A DNA stretch of 64,000 nt from assembly GCA_043228905.1 (NCBI GenBank), contig JBHGNT010000016.1, positions 10,354,001 through 10,418,000 of the forward strand. The letters are read 5' to 3'. The stretch is from Azolla caroliniana (lineage: Eukaryota; Polypodiophyta). Shown piece by piece: positions 40,325 through 51,709 of this stretch; the stretch's first letter is position 1, and each line of letters begins with the position of its first letter. Below the pieces are notes generated by a model. It searched no databases and was not told where the DNA came from. It saw only the letters and a program-made list of their open reading frames with translations. The position numbers and the translations under genes were made by a program.

Positions 40325-40676
40325 TGTCAGCCAGAATTGTAACCGCCGGATATAATGCGTAAAATATGAAAAATGTATTAGAAGCGTTAAGGAGAGAGAT
40401 GTAACGGTTCACGTGAGAAGTGTGACTGGCTGAACGCCCTAGGTATATAAAGGGTAGAAATCCTCTGTAAGAGGTAGCGTGTAATTTTTGAGCATGAGGT
40501 TTTTTCTAATAGAATCTTATCTTCTGTGTCTGTGCAACCCATGTGGTCTTGTGTAATCTCTATGTTATTCGTAAGTGCGTCTCTATAAGCATAGGGTAAG
40601 AGTTAACGTAGTAGCACACTTCGGTTCTCAATCGTAGCTATGAACCTTCACCCATAGATACACATTATTACGTAAC
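40325..40676 (+). repeat. E-family LTR between E1 and E2 (about 350 bp)
   Basis: It starts TGTCAGCC...CCGCCGGATA and matches the E3 LTR through TGTAACGGTTCACGT, GGTATATAAAGGG and the CTCTGTAAGAGG region. The right end (near TACGTAACTA) is approximate because no primer site follows; gag sequence of E2 begins at once. Confidence 0.75.
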
Positions 40677-42355
40677 TAATGGATTACGACTGCAATCAGC
40701 ATTTTTGCGATTTTTCCATAGAAGGGTACTGCAACGAGAGATTATTGGGCAATTTTACACCAACAGAATCCGTCGCGGATTTTAGTCTACGATTCCAAAG
40801 TCTACGACGACAACTTACACGGGCCCCAAAAGATGAGGAACCTAAGGAGACATTTTTGGTAGCCCTCCGACGACCTATCAGAACAATGTTGAACATGCAT
40901 AGTGTGAAAGGGGAAACAACCGATATGGTTATCGAGCGAGCATTACAGCTCGAATTGGAAGCAGAAGATGACGGATTTTCTATGTCATCGTTATGCCAGG
41001 CATTGCCTCAGGACGAGGAACACCGCTTCGCCAGACTATTCAGTGCACGATCTGTCTCAACTTTGGGCATTCCACAGTGGAATGCAGTATGCGTATTCAT
41101 TGCCAATTTGTCACTCAAAGGCACACACGGTCGAGCAGTGTAAATACAATATGCTTAATAGACCTACACCCACGGTACGACACGTAGAACCACAACAGCC
41201 ACTTCGCCGAAATGAACAAGGGCGACAAGAGGAACGACCCCGATATACAAAACGAAATCCACGCAAAGACTGTCATTATCGTAATCGCCGAAGTAGCAAC
41301 TTATATTCCGATGAAGAGGAATTGGAGGACGAAGAATATCGGGGCAACAACCGATATAATAAAGGGGGCCTTTGTTATAACAATCGACATTTTGCAACCA
41401 ATTGCGGGGGATTCAATGGACCACGGCTACAGGGACATAATAGGCAGTATAAGGACCAACGTCGGTATGAGGAAATTTCGGAAGATGAGGGGCGCCAGGA
41501 GACGCATTGCGAACCCCGGCACCCACCACGGATTAACAAGAGGCTTCAACAAAATCGAGATGAACAAGCAATAGCCACGGAAACGGCTACACCGCTAGAA
41601 AGAGAGACAGGCGAGTCGAGTGTCCATTCTTTCATATGCCAACAACTCGGACATTATGCGACTCAGTGTCCACTTCGCAAGGGCAAAGGACCCGTCGTAA
41701 ATACGATTACGGCGGAAGTTCAGCAAGTGACAACACGGCAACAAACCAAGAACGCGGACTGGGTTGTACAAGAGGAGATACGCAAAGCGGCCCAAGCCTG
41801 GGCAGAAAAAGCTAACGTGGCAAATACGAAACGTATGAGGCAGGAATCCGCGAACAACTTACCGACGAGAGAAGATACACCATCACCGGATTCCAGATGG
41901 CAGGCACTAGCAGGACTGCGAGATAATGATGAACATGGAGAAGCTCCTCAGACTGGTTCCGCGATTCCGACAAGCAGTGGAGAAGCGCATTACGGGCACA
42001 TTTGGGATAGATGTCTCGACAAATTTTGCAGAAACCAGTTCCGGTCCAACGGTAGTAGACCATCACAACCCAGCCATTAAACTGGTGATGTAGGGTCAAG
42101 AAGTCGACGGATGTATAGTCGATGGGGGTTCCGACGTCAATGTCATTAGTAGGACTACATGCGAACGATTAGGAATTTCGAATTGGGAAGTTTTCCCTTT
42201 CTGGCTTCGCATGGCAGACACCAGATATGTCTGACCCTTAGGGTTGATCCGGAAATTAGGCATTATCCTCGGCGGTCATCGTTTTGACATTTTGGTAGTG
42301 GTATTGGCACTTAACACGCCAGGAGCATACCCAATATTGCTCGGCAGGCCGTGAC
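40677..42355 (+). mobile_element. Ty3/gypsy element E2: Gag and protease only
   Basis: Gag (40679-42080) runs in three overlapping frames: SVADFSLRFQSLRRQL, LVALRRPIRTMLNMHSVKGE, ALQLELEAEDDGFSMSS, knuckle CTICLNFGHSTVEC (41048-41090), the second knuckle region with SKAHTVEQC and a third, CQQLGHYATQCPLRKGKGP (about 41636-41695). The protease follows with CIVDGGSDVNVISRTTCERL (about 42110-42170) and GAYPILLGRP. At 42355 it is cut by the opposite-strand gypsy D2. Confidence 0.82.
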
Positions 42356-42908
42356 TCCTTCACGAAAAAGTGTTGGTCGATCTCGACGTCCTTGACCTTT
42401 ACTCGGACATTTGGGCATGCCCTGTGTAGCTTCTCCATGGCACAGGTCGCCGCGCGTATTTTCCACCTGTGCTTGGTGTTGATCGGCCACTTCCCCTTTT
42501 TGTAGAAGTCCAAGGACATTAGGTTGATCTCGGATCCATGGTCAATCAAAGCCACCACCGGCTCTTTCACGTCCCCGATCCAGACCAGTGTTTCCATTGT
42601 CACTCTCGCCCAATGCGACCTCATGGAGTGGCTCTCCAAAAATTCATCTTCCGTCGCCACCTCGTCGATGTGGGTTGCCCTCACCTCCACAGGTTTCTCT
42701 GGCTCTGGCTCCATCGAGAGCCGCTTTCGCTTCACCAGGTCCACGATGGAGTCACGGAATTCTTTCTTGGCAATCCCCAGTACCTCCCTCAGGGTGAGCT
42801 CTACTCGGCTCTCAAGGATTCATTCCTCCAGGACCTTCCGCAAGTCCGTTGCTCTCTCTATTTCCGAGCTCAACTGGAATCCTGGCATTTTAATCTTCTC
42901 ACGTGGAC
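42356..42908 (-). pseudogene. D2 aspartic protease
   Basis: The open piece 42744-42256 covers it: DEVATEDEFLESHSMRSHWA, the active site VVALIDHGSEINLMSLDFYK (about 42560-42500) and RWKIRAATCAMEKLHRACPN with DQHFFVKES (to about 42358). The motif DHGS replaces the classic DSG or DTG. The frame past 42356 enters E2 sequence. Confidence 0.78.
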
Positions 42909-43528
42909 CTACCGAGCCTCCGTCACATTTCTTCGGCCCGTTCCGGGTCTTGTACTAGCTCGAGGGGCCTTTCCAATCCATTTATCTTCCACCAGAACCT
43001 CGTAGTTCTGGCACGCGACTTCCACGAAGCTGGTTTTCTCTTCTACCGGATCGTCCCATCCGGTGCCCTCTTGGATCCGCCTCTGTGCACGGTCCGCCTC
43101 TTCCTTCCGCACCTTTACCCCGGAAAGTCCTTCCAACACCAGCGGCCGAAACCCGGAGTCTCTTGTCATCTTGCTATCCTCACCTCCGACACAGATGTCG
43201 ACTAACGCCGAATAATGGACAGTTTCAGCATGTTGTGTCGTAGCCTCCTCAATTACCCTTTTCATCCCGCCACGGCCAATATTTACCTCCAAAGGTCTCC
43301 ACGTATCGTTGGCGTGTACCTGACCATTCCAAAGGTACACCAATGTTGCTCTTAAGTGCCTCCACGAAATTGGCACAATCCCTCCGAATGTGGCCGACAG
43401 CGTCACACCACATGCACCGTTGGTTTACCAGAGGCCTCCGGTCACGCGACTGTCCCCCACTATCTCTCCATGCTTGCGCGAGCGACCTGGAGATCACGCA
43501 CCATCCTCATCAACTCCTCTAGAGCCGC
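42909..43528 (-). pseudogene. D2 Gag C-terminal part with zinc knuckle
   Basis: The open pieces 43497-43249 and 43406-42909 carry the CCHC knuckle CMWCDAVGHIRRDC (about 43420-43380), FVEALKSNIGVPLEWSG and a long charged spacer (GGEDSKMTRDSGFRPLVLEG). It continues the gag broken off at 48966 by copia A. Confidence 0.76.
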
Positions 43529-43827
43529 TATTGGGGACAAGGCCGTCAATGCGGAAGTGCAAGCAGCATTCGTGATGAAGAAGAACCTGTGTATGCATGA
43601 GCAAGATAGACACAGAGGGAGAGGGAGAGAGAGAGGCACAAAGGAAACATTATATTCCCATTGCAACAGTTACAAATGACAACCAACCTTCACTAAAGGT
43701 TACAAAGTCACTTTATATAGTGACTATCCTAGGGCAACTTCCCTTTATGCTATTTACAGAAATAGCCTGAACTTGGGCTGTCCAAAGGGACAATGTGAAT
43801 ACGGCCATTATACACTCGTATTCGACA
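43529..43827 (-). repeat. 3' LTR of copia A (299 bp)
   Basis: On the minus strand TGTCGAATACGAGTG...GTCCCCAATA, with the final CA changed to TA. It is preceded by the polypurine tract ATTACGGGGGAG. It contains ACTTTATATAGTGAC as a TATA region. Confidence 0.9.
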
Positions 43828-44026
43828 CTCCCCCGTAATGGGCGTATACATGGGTTATCTTAAAGAATTACAAGTATATATACAAGGTTTATAGGACAGA
43901 TCGGTTTGTCAGAGTCGGCAAGATCTGAAGACAGAAGACCGAATCGGTCGGGTCGGAAGAGCTAAAGCCGATCCTCAGAGAACCAATGTCGGTGGTCCGA
44001 AACCATCCTGTGTTGTGTGTCCGACT

Positions 44027-45524
44027 TTAACTGGACCGATTTTTCGTTACGCCCATCTGGTGCCGAAGGGACCGGAAACAATCCGCCGAAAGACATTTGG
44101 TCATTCCATCTACGACATTATCGGTTGTGGATATCTTCTCGAGACCGATTTTCCCTGAAAGGATGCAGTCCCGAACGAAGTGATATTGAACGTTGATATG
44201 CTTAGAGGCGTTGTGGTGAACCGGATTTTTTGATAAAGCAACAACACCCTGACTATCGTTGTAGACAACTAGAGCCAAGTCGGAGTCGACCTGTCGAAAC
44301 GTGTGCGCCAGCCGACCGAGCCATAAAGCTTCTTTTGCCGCGTCGGACGTAGCTACATATTCCACTTCGGTAATTGAGGTGATTGTGCACTCCTGAAGTT
44401 TTGACTTCCACGAGATTGCTCCATTGTCGAATTTGAAACAGTATTCGGTTGTTGATTTCCGAGTCCGAGTCGGTGTAACCGACTACGCTTGAGGTTGAGT
44501 TTGGACCAAAAAGAATGCCATGGTCTTTTGTGCAAGCTAGATATCTGAACACATGCTTGACTATGTTCCAGTGCGATCGGTCGGGGTTGTGCATGAATCT
44601 ACTGACGACTCCTACGGCGTGAGAAATATCAGGCCGTGTCGCGACCATCATGAGGGAGCCGACTGCCGGTGCATACGGTACCAACTTCATATCTTCCCCC
44701 TCCAAACCGGATGTCAGACAGTCTCGCTGAGACAGCCGAAGGTTAATGGGGAGCGGGGTTGAAGCAGACTTGGCCGATTGCATGTTGAAGCATTCTAAGA
44801 CACATCCGATGTAGTCGGTTTGAGACAAGAAAAGTTGTCATGTATCGCGATACCGACTAATCTTCATACCAAGTATGTGTCTTGCCGGACCGAGGTCCTT
44901 CATGGCAAACTTCAACCACAGTTGCCGAACGAGTTCAATGAGCTCTCCGGCATGCCGACCGGAGAGTAGCATGTCGTCCATGTAGATGATGAGGAAGATG
45001 GGAGACCCCTCTTGAGTTGTTTTGGTGAAGAGACAGTGGTCCTCATTGCTCTTTGAGAAGCCGACCGATTGGATGAAGTCATCGAACTTCTTGTACCACT
45101 GTCGGGGTGACTGTTTCAGGCCGTAGAGACTCTTCTTGAGTCGACAGACTAGATGTTCCTGGCCGGATGCCACAAAGCCTTTCGGCTGCTCCATATAGAT
45201 TTCCTCCTGTAGGTCACTGTGGAGGAATGCCATTTTTACATCTAGCTGAATCAGTTCCAAGTTGTCGACGGCCACGATGCCGAGCATGAAACAAAGGGTC
45301 GTCATTTTCACCACTGGTGAAAAGATTTCGTCGAAGTCGACGCCATATTCTTGTCGAAATCCCTTCGCAACTAATCTAGCCTTGTACTTTGGGGTGGTCG
45401 AGTCGGACGTCTCTTTTAGTCGATAGACCCACTTACACGGAAGAGCACGTCGATTCTTCGGTAATTCGACCAAGTCCCAAGTCTTGTTTGTCCGAATGGA
45501 GTGCATTTGCGACTCCATCGCCAA
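44027..45524 (-). pseudogene. copia A reverse transcriptase and RNase H
   Basis: RT is open in 45524-44838: MAMESQMHSIRTNKTWDLVE, PKYKARLVAKGFRQEYGVDF, LDVKMAFLHSDLQEEIYMEQ, YGLKQSPRQW and the catalytic LIIYMDDMLLSG (YMDD, about 45005-44970). A stop near 44835 precedes 44828-44253 (SQTDYIGCVLECFNM, VGYTDSD). About 90 bp of RNase H are missing near 44480-44400 compared with copia B. The end (44365-44027) has YNDSQGVVALSKNPVHHNAS. Confidence 0.87.
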
Positions 45525-45858
45525 ATGCCTTCTTTGTAAGACGTCGGTTCGCCGGCATCGGTAAAGAAAATTCTAGGAGAGTACCTCTCCGGAGGTTGCG
45601 ACAGTCTCTCGAATCTGCGAGGTATGACTGGACTAGTCGCACCGGGTGTCAATGTTAGATGGTCGGGAGCCGAGCCATTCGGCATACCAAATCAGTGGAT
45701 TCGGTGCGAGAGTTGTCAGTTAACCGTGAAACTGATCTCGTGTTGTGGGTTGGGCTGTCATGAAGGGTTGGCACTTCGGAAAATATTACCCTTCAGACTT
45801 CAATAGGCCTTTCGGTCGTTTTATGCATAGCCGACTCGTTGAACACGACGTCCGAACT

Positions 45859-47022
45859 TCAGACGATTTGTCTGTGCTCGGGGTCCCAGAGTCGGTATCT
45901 GATCTCGCCGTCGGGTCCATATCCAAGAAAAACACATTTCCTTGACCTTGGTTCGAGTTTCCGGCGGTCGTCTTTCGGTATGAGAGCATACGCCTCGCAA
46001 TCGAAGATCCTCAGTTTGTCATAATTAGGCTTACTACCGGTCCATATTTCCTGAGGTATTTGAAGTCCTAGAGGTCTACTTGGCGACATATTTATTATGT
46101 GTACTGCCATAAGTAGAGCCTCCGCCCAAAAGCCATCCAACAGTCCGGAGTGTTGGAGCATGGATACTACACGTTCTTGAATCGTCTGATTCATGCGTTT
46201 AGCAATTCCATTCTGCTCTGGACTATAGGGTGCCATATATTCACGTCGAATACAGCGTTCCCAACAGAATTTGACGAATTCTGCAGACTTGAATTCTCCT
46301 CCATTGCCGGTTTGGAGACATTTCAGTTTCCGACCGGTCTGATTTTCGACCATTGCAAGCTATTCGGAGAAGATCGAGAACACCCAATCTTTGGTTCTTA
46401 TGAGGTAAGCCCACACGTTCCGAGTCGAGTCATCAATAAAACTGACGAAGTACGAAGCACCGCCGAGACACTGATGTGGCATCGGGCCACAGACGTCCGA
46501 GTGAACCAAATCGAGGTGACTCGATTTTCTTGGTGCTGATGTCGGGTGTGATGTGGCTACCTGTTTGCTGTACTGGCAATGCTCGCAGAATTGGTGATCC
46601 GAGAAGGAGAGCTTGGGGATGTAACCGGCTCTGGATAGGTGCGTTATGTCGGCCTTGCCGAGGTGTCCAAGTCATCCGTGCCATAACGATGACACGGGGA
46701 TATCAACAAAAAATATGTCACCCTCTTTGAGTGTGACATATAAAGGATACAAGGAATGGACCTTTGGTCCTTGAGCAAGCAGGAGGTTCCCTTTGTGGAG
46801 TGTCCACCCTCCTGATGAGAATCCGGCACGGATGCCGGCTTCGTCAAGTTGTCTGACTGAGATCAAGGGACTTGAGAGCTCAGGAACGTGTCGGACGTTG
46901 TGTAGCATGAGGGTAGAACCCCCCAGAAGGTTGAGCTCTACGGTGTTGATTCCGATTATAGCACAGTGCTGTGAGTTTCTGACTCAAACTGAGTCGGAGT
47001 GCCGGTCTGAGTATTGCCGAAA
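45859..47022 (-). pseudogene. copia A protease end, pre-integrase and integrase
   Basis: Pieces include LHNVRHVPELSSPLISVRQL (46908-46672), a decayed HHCC region and the integrase core 46353-45859: KLKCLQTGNGGEFKSAEF, where the second catalytic Asp is Gly, then YSPEQNGIAKRMNQTIQERV with the Glu, and FWAEALLMAVHIINMSPSRP. Broken by several shifts; catalytically dead. Confidence 0.85.
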
Positions 47023-47985
47023 CTAAGATCGGTGAGGTGTCACATGATATGATGCGCCCGAGTCCAGGAGCCATGTGCTCAATTCCTCAGTCGTAAGTAG
47101 AACTTCTGATTCGACTAGGTTCTCTATGGACAGTATGTTCGGGTCGGTCGTCAAAATTTCGGCTGAACAACCGACGTAGTTGACCTCCTCATGTTGGCTA
47201 CTCTTCTTATCCACTCTCTGAGCTTTGTCGGTTTTTGCTTTGAGTGCCCGGCAGTCAGCTTTGATGTGTCCCGGTTTCTTGCAGTAGTTGCAGATTCGGT
47301 TGTCCCGTGACTTGCTCCGGCTTCGTTGATTGTTCGGCGGTCGAGAAGAACTTCTTCCCTGGTTGTTCGATCGGTTGGTCGAACCTTGTACTACGTAAGC
47401 TTCATCTGCCGAGTCTTTGGCGAAAGACTTTCTCCGAGCTGCTTCAGTTAGGATTGCGCTCGTGACTTCGGAGTACTTAACGACAGTTGTTGAAGCATTG
47501 CACACAGTTCTAACAAAAGTTTCCCATGAAGAGGGGAGACTACTCATGAGTATCATTGCTCTGAGTTCATCCTCGATTTCCGTCCCCTGAGACGAGATTT
47601 GGGAGCTTATGCTTTCATACTCGTTGACGTGTGCCTGAACCGAATTAGATTCTTTCATCCGCAAGTTGTAGAGGCGCCGGATCAGATACATCTTCGTTAC
47701 GACAACCTTCTTTTCATAAGTTTCCGACAGTGTTTTCCAAAGTTCAAACATTGTCGTGCATGATTGCACTGTGAAGTACACTGACTCCGACAAGTGCATC
47801 CGAATCGTGGCGCGGACGATTCTGTCCAGCTTTAGCCACTCATTTGCCTTGTATGCTTCTGGAGGATTTTTCTCAATCGGGTCTATCTGACCCTTGACTA
47901 TGAGATAGTCCTGCATTTGTTCATTCCAGAAGTAACCGTCGAACCTCCTTAGACTCATCTCCGATGAGCCGGATGTTGATGCCAT
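47023..47985 (-). CDS. copia A Gag and protease start (320 aa)
   Basis: An uninterrupted frame. UBN2-type Gag starts MASTSGSSEMSLRRFDGYFW, then IVRATIRMHLSESVYFTVQS and AILTEAARRKSFAKDSADEA. The CCHC knuckle CNYCKKPGHIKADC lies near residue 235, after an Arg/Ser-rich stretch. The frame reaches the protease active site TWLLDSGASYHVTPHRS just before its stop at 47023. It is the counterpart of the first third of copia B. Confidence 0.87.
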   Translation of the reverse strand: MASTSGSSEMSLRRFDGYFWNEQMQDYLIVKGQIDPIEKNPPEAYKANEWLKLDRIVRATIRMHLSESVYFTVQSCTTMFELWKTLSETYEKKVVVTKMYLIRRLYNLRMKESNSVQAHVNEYESISSQISSQGTEIEDELRAMILMSSLPSSWETFVRTVCNASTTVVKYSEVTSAILTEAARRKSFAKDSADEAYVVQGSTNRSNNQGRSSSRPPNNQRSRSKSRDNRICNYCKKPGHIKADCRALKAKTDKAQRVDKKSSQHEEVNYVGCSAEILTTDPNILSIENLVESEVLLTTEELSTWLLDSGASYHVTPHRS

Positions 47986-48652
47986 CTGCTTCAGTTTCGG
48001 TTGGTAAGACTCGGTTCGGAGTTGACTACGAACCTTAGTGGGGTGCAGCCGGTCGGCTCACCCGATATCGTTCTAGTCGGTTTTGAACCCAAGTCGGTTT
48101 CGTTTCGGATACTTGTTGCTGAACTTGCTCGGAGTGACTCCGGTAACTTGAGGAACAAAACCAACTGGTCTTCCCGAATGTTGTCGAGTCGGAGTGAGCC
48201 CGGTTAGTTTTTGATTGTATGCCGAATACCAATTACATGAAACCGATTGTTTGGGCCGATTCTGCTTCGGATGACTGTAGCGATGAGAGGGACGAATCCA
48301 ACTGATCCTCCCGAATGTCGATCAGCCGAGTGAAGCACGAAGTGGTTGTTGCCAGGAGACCAATCTGCAGCAGGTGGTTACAGCAAGCGGGTGAATAGCG
48401 TCTGGTGACCTATTCGGATGTTGTTTAACCGAATGAAGCACGATTGGGTCAGTTGTTGCTCAAGGAGCTCCCCTCAAGCGGTTACAATCACAAGAACAAA
48501 GTACAACCGACTAGCTTACTCCAATTTGTGATTTAACACAGTGAGATGCGAGCTTTTTGTTTTTCTTCTCCCTTCTCTGTTCTTCAAAGAAAACGAAAAC
48601 AGAATGTTGTGTTGTACGATGACGGCCAACAACGGGTTGAAGAACCTCCAAC

Positions 48653-48664
48653 GCTCTGATACCA
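48653..48664 (-). other. primer binding site of copia A (tRNA-iMet)
   Basis: TGGTATCAGAGC on the minus strand, two bases from the LTR end. Confidence 0.9.
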
Positions 48665-48666
48665 AA

Positions 48667-48965
48667 TGTTGGGGACAAGGCCGTCAATGCGAAAGTGCAA
48701 GCAGCATTCGTGATGAAGAAGAACCTGTGTATGCATGAGCAAGATAGACACAGAGGGAGAGAGAGAGAGAGAGGCACAAAGGAAACGTTATATTCCAATA
48801 GCAATAGTTACAAATGACAACCAACCTTCACTAAAGGTTACAAAGTCACTTTATATAGTGGCTATCCTAGGGTAACTGCCCTTTATGATATTTACAGAAA
48901 TAGCCTGAACTTGGGTTGTCCAAAGGGACAGTGTGAATACGGCCATTATACACTCGTATTCGACA
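48667..48965 (-). repeat. 5' LTR of copia A (299 bp)
   Basis: TGTCGAATACGAGTG...GTCCCCAACA on the minus strand; partner of 43529-43827. Confidence 0.9.
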
Positions 48966-49712
48966 GTTGTGCCCCTAGATGGGCCGTTGACCACATCAGT
49001 CGGAACCACGCCTGACTCGATCCAACTTGGCATCTCTTCCATCCGAGCCAAAATCAGTTCTTCTAGCCTTTTCCCCGTGGCCGGGCCTGCTGCCGATGGA
49101 GTTGCATCACTCCACTCACGCCGTTTGTCGAAACGGCTACAAAACCTTTTCACCACGGCCCAATCAATCGTGAGTCCTTCATCCGTCTCCAGCAAGAGAC
49201 CCACCTTCTCCTAATCAAGTGCGTCAACCGACTTAATGAATAGTATGACCCTACTTGTATCGAGCACGGTCCGGTCTAGAGCCGAGAGCCGAGCAAATCG
49301 TTTTTTGAACTCTTGGAGGAGCACCGATGTGTCCCTCGATTTCCCAGGGCTCTCAACCCACTCCATGAATTCGCACTTCGACAATCACAGAGAGTCAGCA
49401 AACCCATATCGTTCAAGGAGTCGCTCCTCGAACTCTGCCCAATTCCTGCACACCATCTGCACCTCGAGCACCTCTGCGTGGATGCTCGACATTGCCACCC
49501 GTGGGAATCCGAAGAGCCGCCTATCTTCCAAAATAGATCCCTCATTATCATTTCCACCCTATAGACCTTCAGGTATTTTGTCATGTCCTTCTCGTTGAAC
49601 TGGCCTATCATACTGACTATCGCTTCTATGGCCCTGTCGAGGGTACCCGTGCATTCACTGTACGGTCGACGGCTGCCGCCATCACCTCCGCCAGTTCACT
49701 TCCCCTCATTTC
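48966..49712 (-). pseudogene. D2 Gag N-terminal part
   Basis: It starts near MRGSELAEVMAAAVDRTVNA (49712), then IGQFNEKDMTKYLKVYRVEM (about 49610-49550), which parallels the gag-only element at 6935. The open piece 49204-48851 carries VVKRFCSRFDKRREWSDA and RMEEMPSWIESGVVPTDVVN before copia A cuts in at 48965. Frameshifts in between. Confidence 0.75.
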
Positions 49713-49752
49713 GGACTCTTCTGCCACCTCTTTCACGTTAGGTTCACCAAGA

Positions 49753-50575
49753 TGTCGCGATATTCCACATGCACATGCTAGAACGGGAGGGATGCAGAGG
49801 TCTCGGACCAAGGTGTTGGAAAGGAAGAAGGGGGGCTCGTGTTACAGTTCGGTTAGCTTCTCCGGATCGGTCCGTGTAGTTATGCTGGTCCAGGCCCAGT
49901 AGGGAAACCGAGAAGCAGCGGCAAGCGCATGGCTTGCGGACTCGGATGTGCACGCAACAAGGGTCGGAACAGGACTTAAGACGCGAGCTCGGGAACAGTT
50001 AACACACAACAAGTAAGAACATCACAGAAACCCCAACACGAGAGGGAACTCAATCGACAAGTGATTAGTAGAGAACTAAGGAGTACAGCCGGGCGCAGCC
50101 GGTGATGAAACCAAGCACTCACGAGAGACGCTCACACACATAGGGAAACGGAATGAAGAACCTCTAGTCGGGAGCTCACGGACTTCCTGCGCGAGCAGAG
50201 GTTTCCTTCCAGAACTGGGCACAAGACAAAGAGAGAGAGAGAGAGAGTTCGACACTCAAACTAGCAGTAGTTCATCCTCCCAAAAACGTTGATCCATGTT
50301 CAGTCCTCTCTCCCTCCTTTTATAGACCAAGGAGAGAGAGGGTTGTCACATCAGGTAATTAAGTCAGTTGCTTCAGAAAGAGATTTCCTCGATCTCCTTG
50401 CGTTAGACTCCCTACCTTCTTCTCTATCCGTGCGGGACCTTAGAGTAGCCATTAAATCCTATTCTCTAGTCGGACGTTATTTACATGTGTTCATACATAG
50501 AGACTCAATGTTGGTCTTCACCTGTGTAAGCACCCGTTCCGGCGCGTCCGGGTTTGTTTCGCTTTGTAGCTAGAA
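49753..50575 (-). repeat. 5' LTR of D2 (about 820 bp)
   Basis: On the minus strand it ends ATATCGCGACA, just before TCTTGGTGAACC, as in the gag-only element. TATA in GGTCTATAAAAGGAGGG (minus strand, about 50310-50326). The distal boundary with copia C (about 50575) is inferred from where copia coding starts. Confidence 0.65.
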
Positions 50576-51215
50576 CTTCCCACGACAACATAAGCAAAGG
50601 CCTCCTCAACGTCATACATTCGGATGTATGGGGACCAGCTCAAATGTCGTTATTACGTCACCTTCATCAACGACTACTCCCCCTACACATGGATCTTCCC
50701 AATGAAGAAGAAGAGCGAAGTGCTCGCACACTTCCAAAATCTCAAGAGCCAAGTCAAAAAAGAAACCGGTCAGCACATTCGATGCCTACGATCAGATGGA
50801 GGCAAGGAGTACTTCTTCGACGAATTCATCTCCTACCTCCAAGGTGAAGGCATTTGAAGAGAATTCTCATGCCGACACACACCCCAACAAAATGGAGTCG
50901 CCGAAAGGAAGAATCAGCACATACTCAAGGTAGCACGCGTCGTGATGCATGAAAAGCACATGCTAAACTTCTATTGGGCCGAAGCAGCATCCTCAGCCAT
51001 CTATCTCATGAATCAATGCACCACTAATAGAGTGCATGAGCTAACTCCATACGAGCTCCTTGTCGGAAGGAAGTCGATCCTGTCGCACCTCAAAGACTTC
51101 GGAAGCATTGCTAATGTATGCATCCCGAGTGAGAAACAACAAAAGCCCGACGTGAAGTCAGAGAAATGTATCCTCATAGGATACTCATCCGAGAAAAATG
51201 CATACAAGTGCTAGA
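50576..51215 (+). pseudogene. copia C integrase
   Basis: ARTSHDNISKGLLNVIHSDV and GPAQ (first Asp), FINDYSPYTWIFPMKKKSEV, HIRCLRSDGGKEYFFDEF (second Asp), then PQQNGVAERKNQHILKVARV (Glu) and HMLNFYWAEAASSAIYLMNQ, ILIGYSSEKNAYKC. A +/-1 shift near 50640-50700 and a TGA at 50855-50857 break it. All three catalytic residues remain. Confidence 0.87.
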
Positions 51216-51516
51216 TGTTGGAGACAAGGCCGTCAATGCGGAAGATCAAGTAGCGTTCTGTTCGTGTTGAATACCTGCGTATGACAGTTTCCAAGATCGT
51301 GCACAGAGATAGAGAGAGAGAGAGAGACACAAAGAGTCTTTCTATTCCATAGAACAATAATACAACCCACCCCAACCTTACAAAAAGGTTACAAGGTCAC
51401 TTTATATAGTGACCGACTTAGGGCAACTACCATTTATGCTAATTACACAAATGGCCCAAACTTGATCTATACAAAGGGATAGTGTGAATACGTCCATTAT
51501 ACACTTGTATTCGACA
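51216..51516 (-). repeat. 3' LTR of copia B (301 bp)
   Basis: TGTCGAATACAAGTG...TTGTCTCCAACA on the minus strand. Preceded by the polypurine tract ATTACGGGGGAG. Confidence 0.95.
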
Positions 51517-51709
51517 CTCCCCCGTAATGGGCGTATACATGGGTTATCTAAGATTACAGGTATAAACCTAGGTTCTCGGACATATCAGTTTTGTTCGAGT
51601 CGGCAGGGTCCGAAGGCAGAAGACCGAACTGGTCGGGTCGGAAGAGTTGAAGCCGATCATTAAGGAACTGATGTCGGTTGTCTGAAACCATCCTGCGCTG
51701 TGTCCGGCT

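Larger units (their letters stand above)
37446..40676 (+). mobile_element. Ty3/gypsy element E1, truncated at both ends, with 3' LTR
   Basis: Late gag, protease and RT, joined directly to an LTR at 40325. RNase H and integrase are missing, as are the 5' LTR and the start of gag. Same family as E3. A second truncated copy (E2) begins right after the LTR. Confidence 0.82.
43529..48965 (-). mobile_element. Ty1/copia element A, complete in outline but decayed
   Basis: Both LTRs (48965-48667 and 43827-43529), the tRNA-iMet primer site, gag, protease, integrase, RT and RNase H are present in copia order on the minus strand. The LTRs differ at about a dozen positions by eye, so it is clearly older than its close relative copia B. 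It interrupts the gag of D2. I could not find an exact target duplication. Confidence 0.88.
42356..50575 (-). mobile_element. Ty3/gypsy element D2 (fungal-like lineage), split by copia A
   Basis: Minus-strand order: 5' LTR (50575-49753), primer site, gag (49712 down to 48966, resuming at 43528) and protease (42900-42356), then cut off against E2. No RT, RNase H or integrase remains. The protease and gag link it to D1 and to the gag-only element. Confidence 0.78.

Noticed and set aside
43523-48970. GCCGC/GTTGT as a decayed target duplication of copia A
   Set aside because: Only two of five bases match. C-to-T decay could explain the rest, but chance cannot be excluded.
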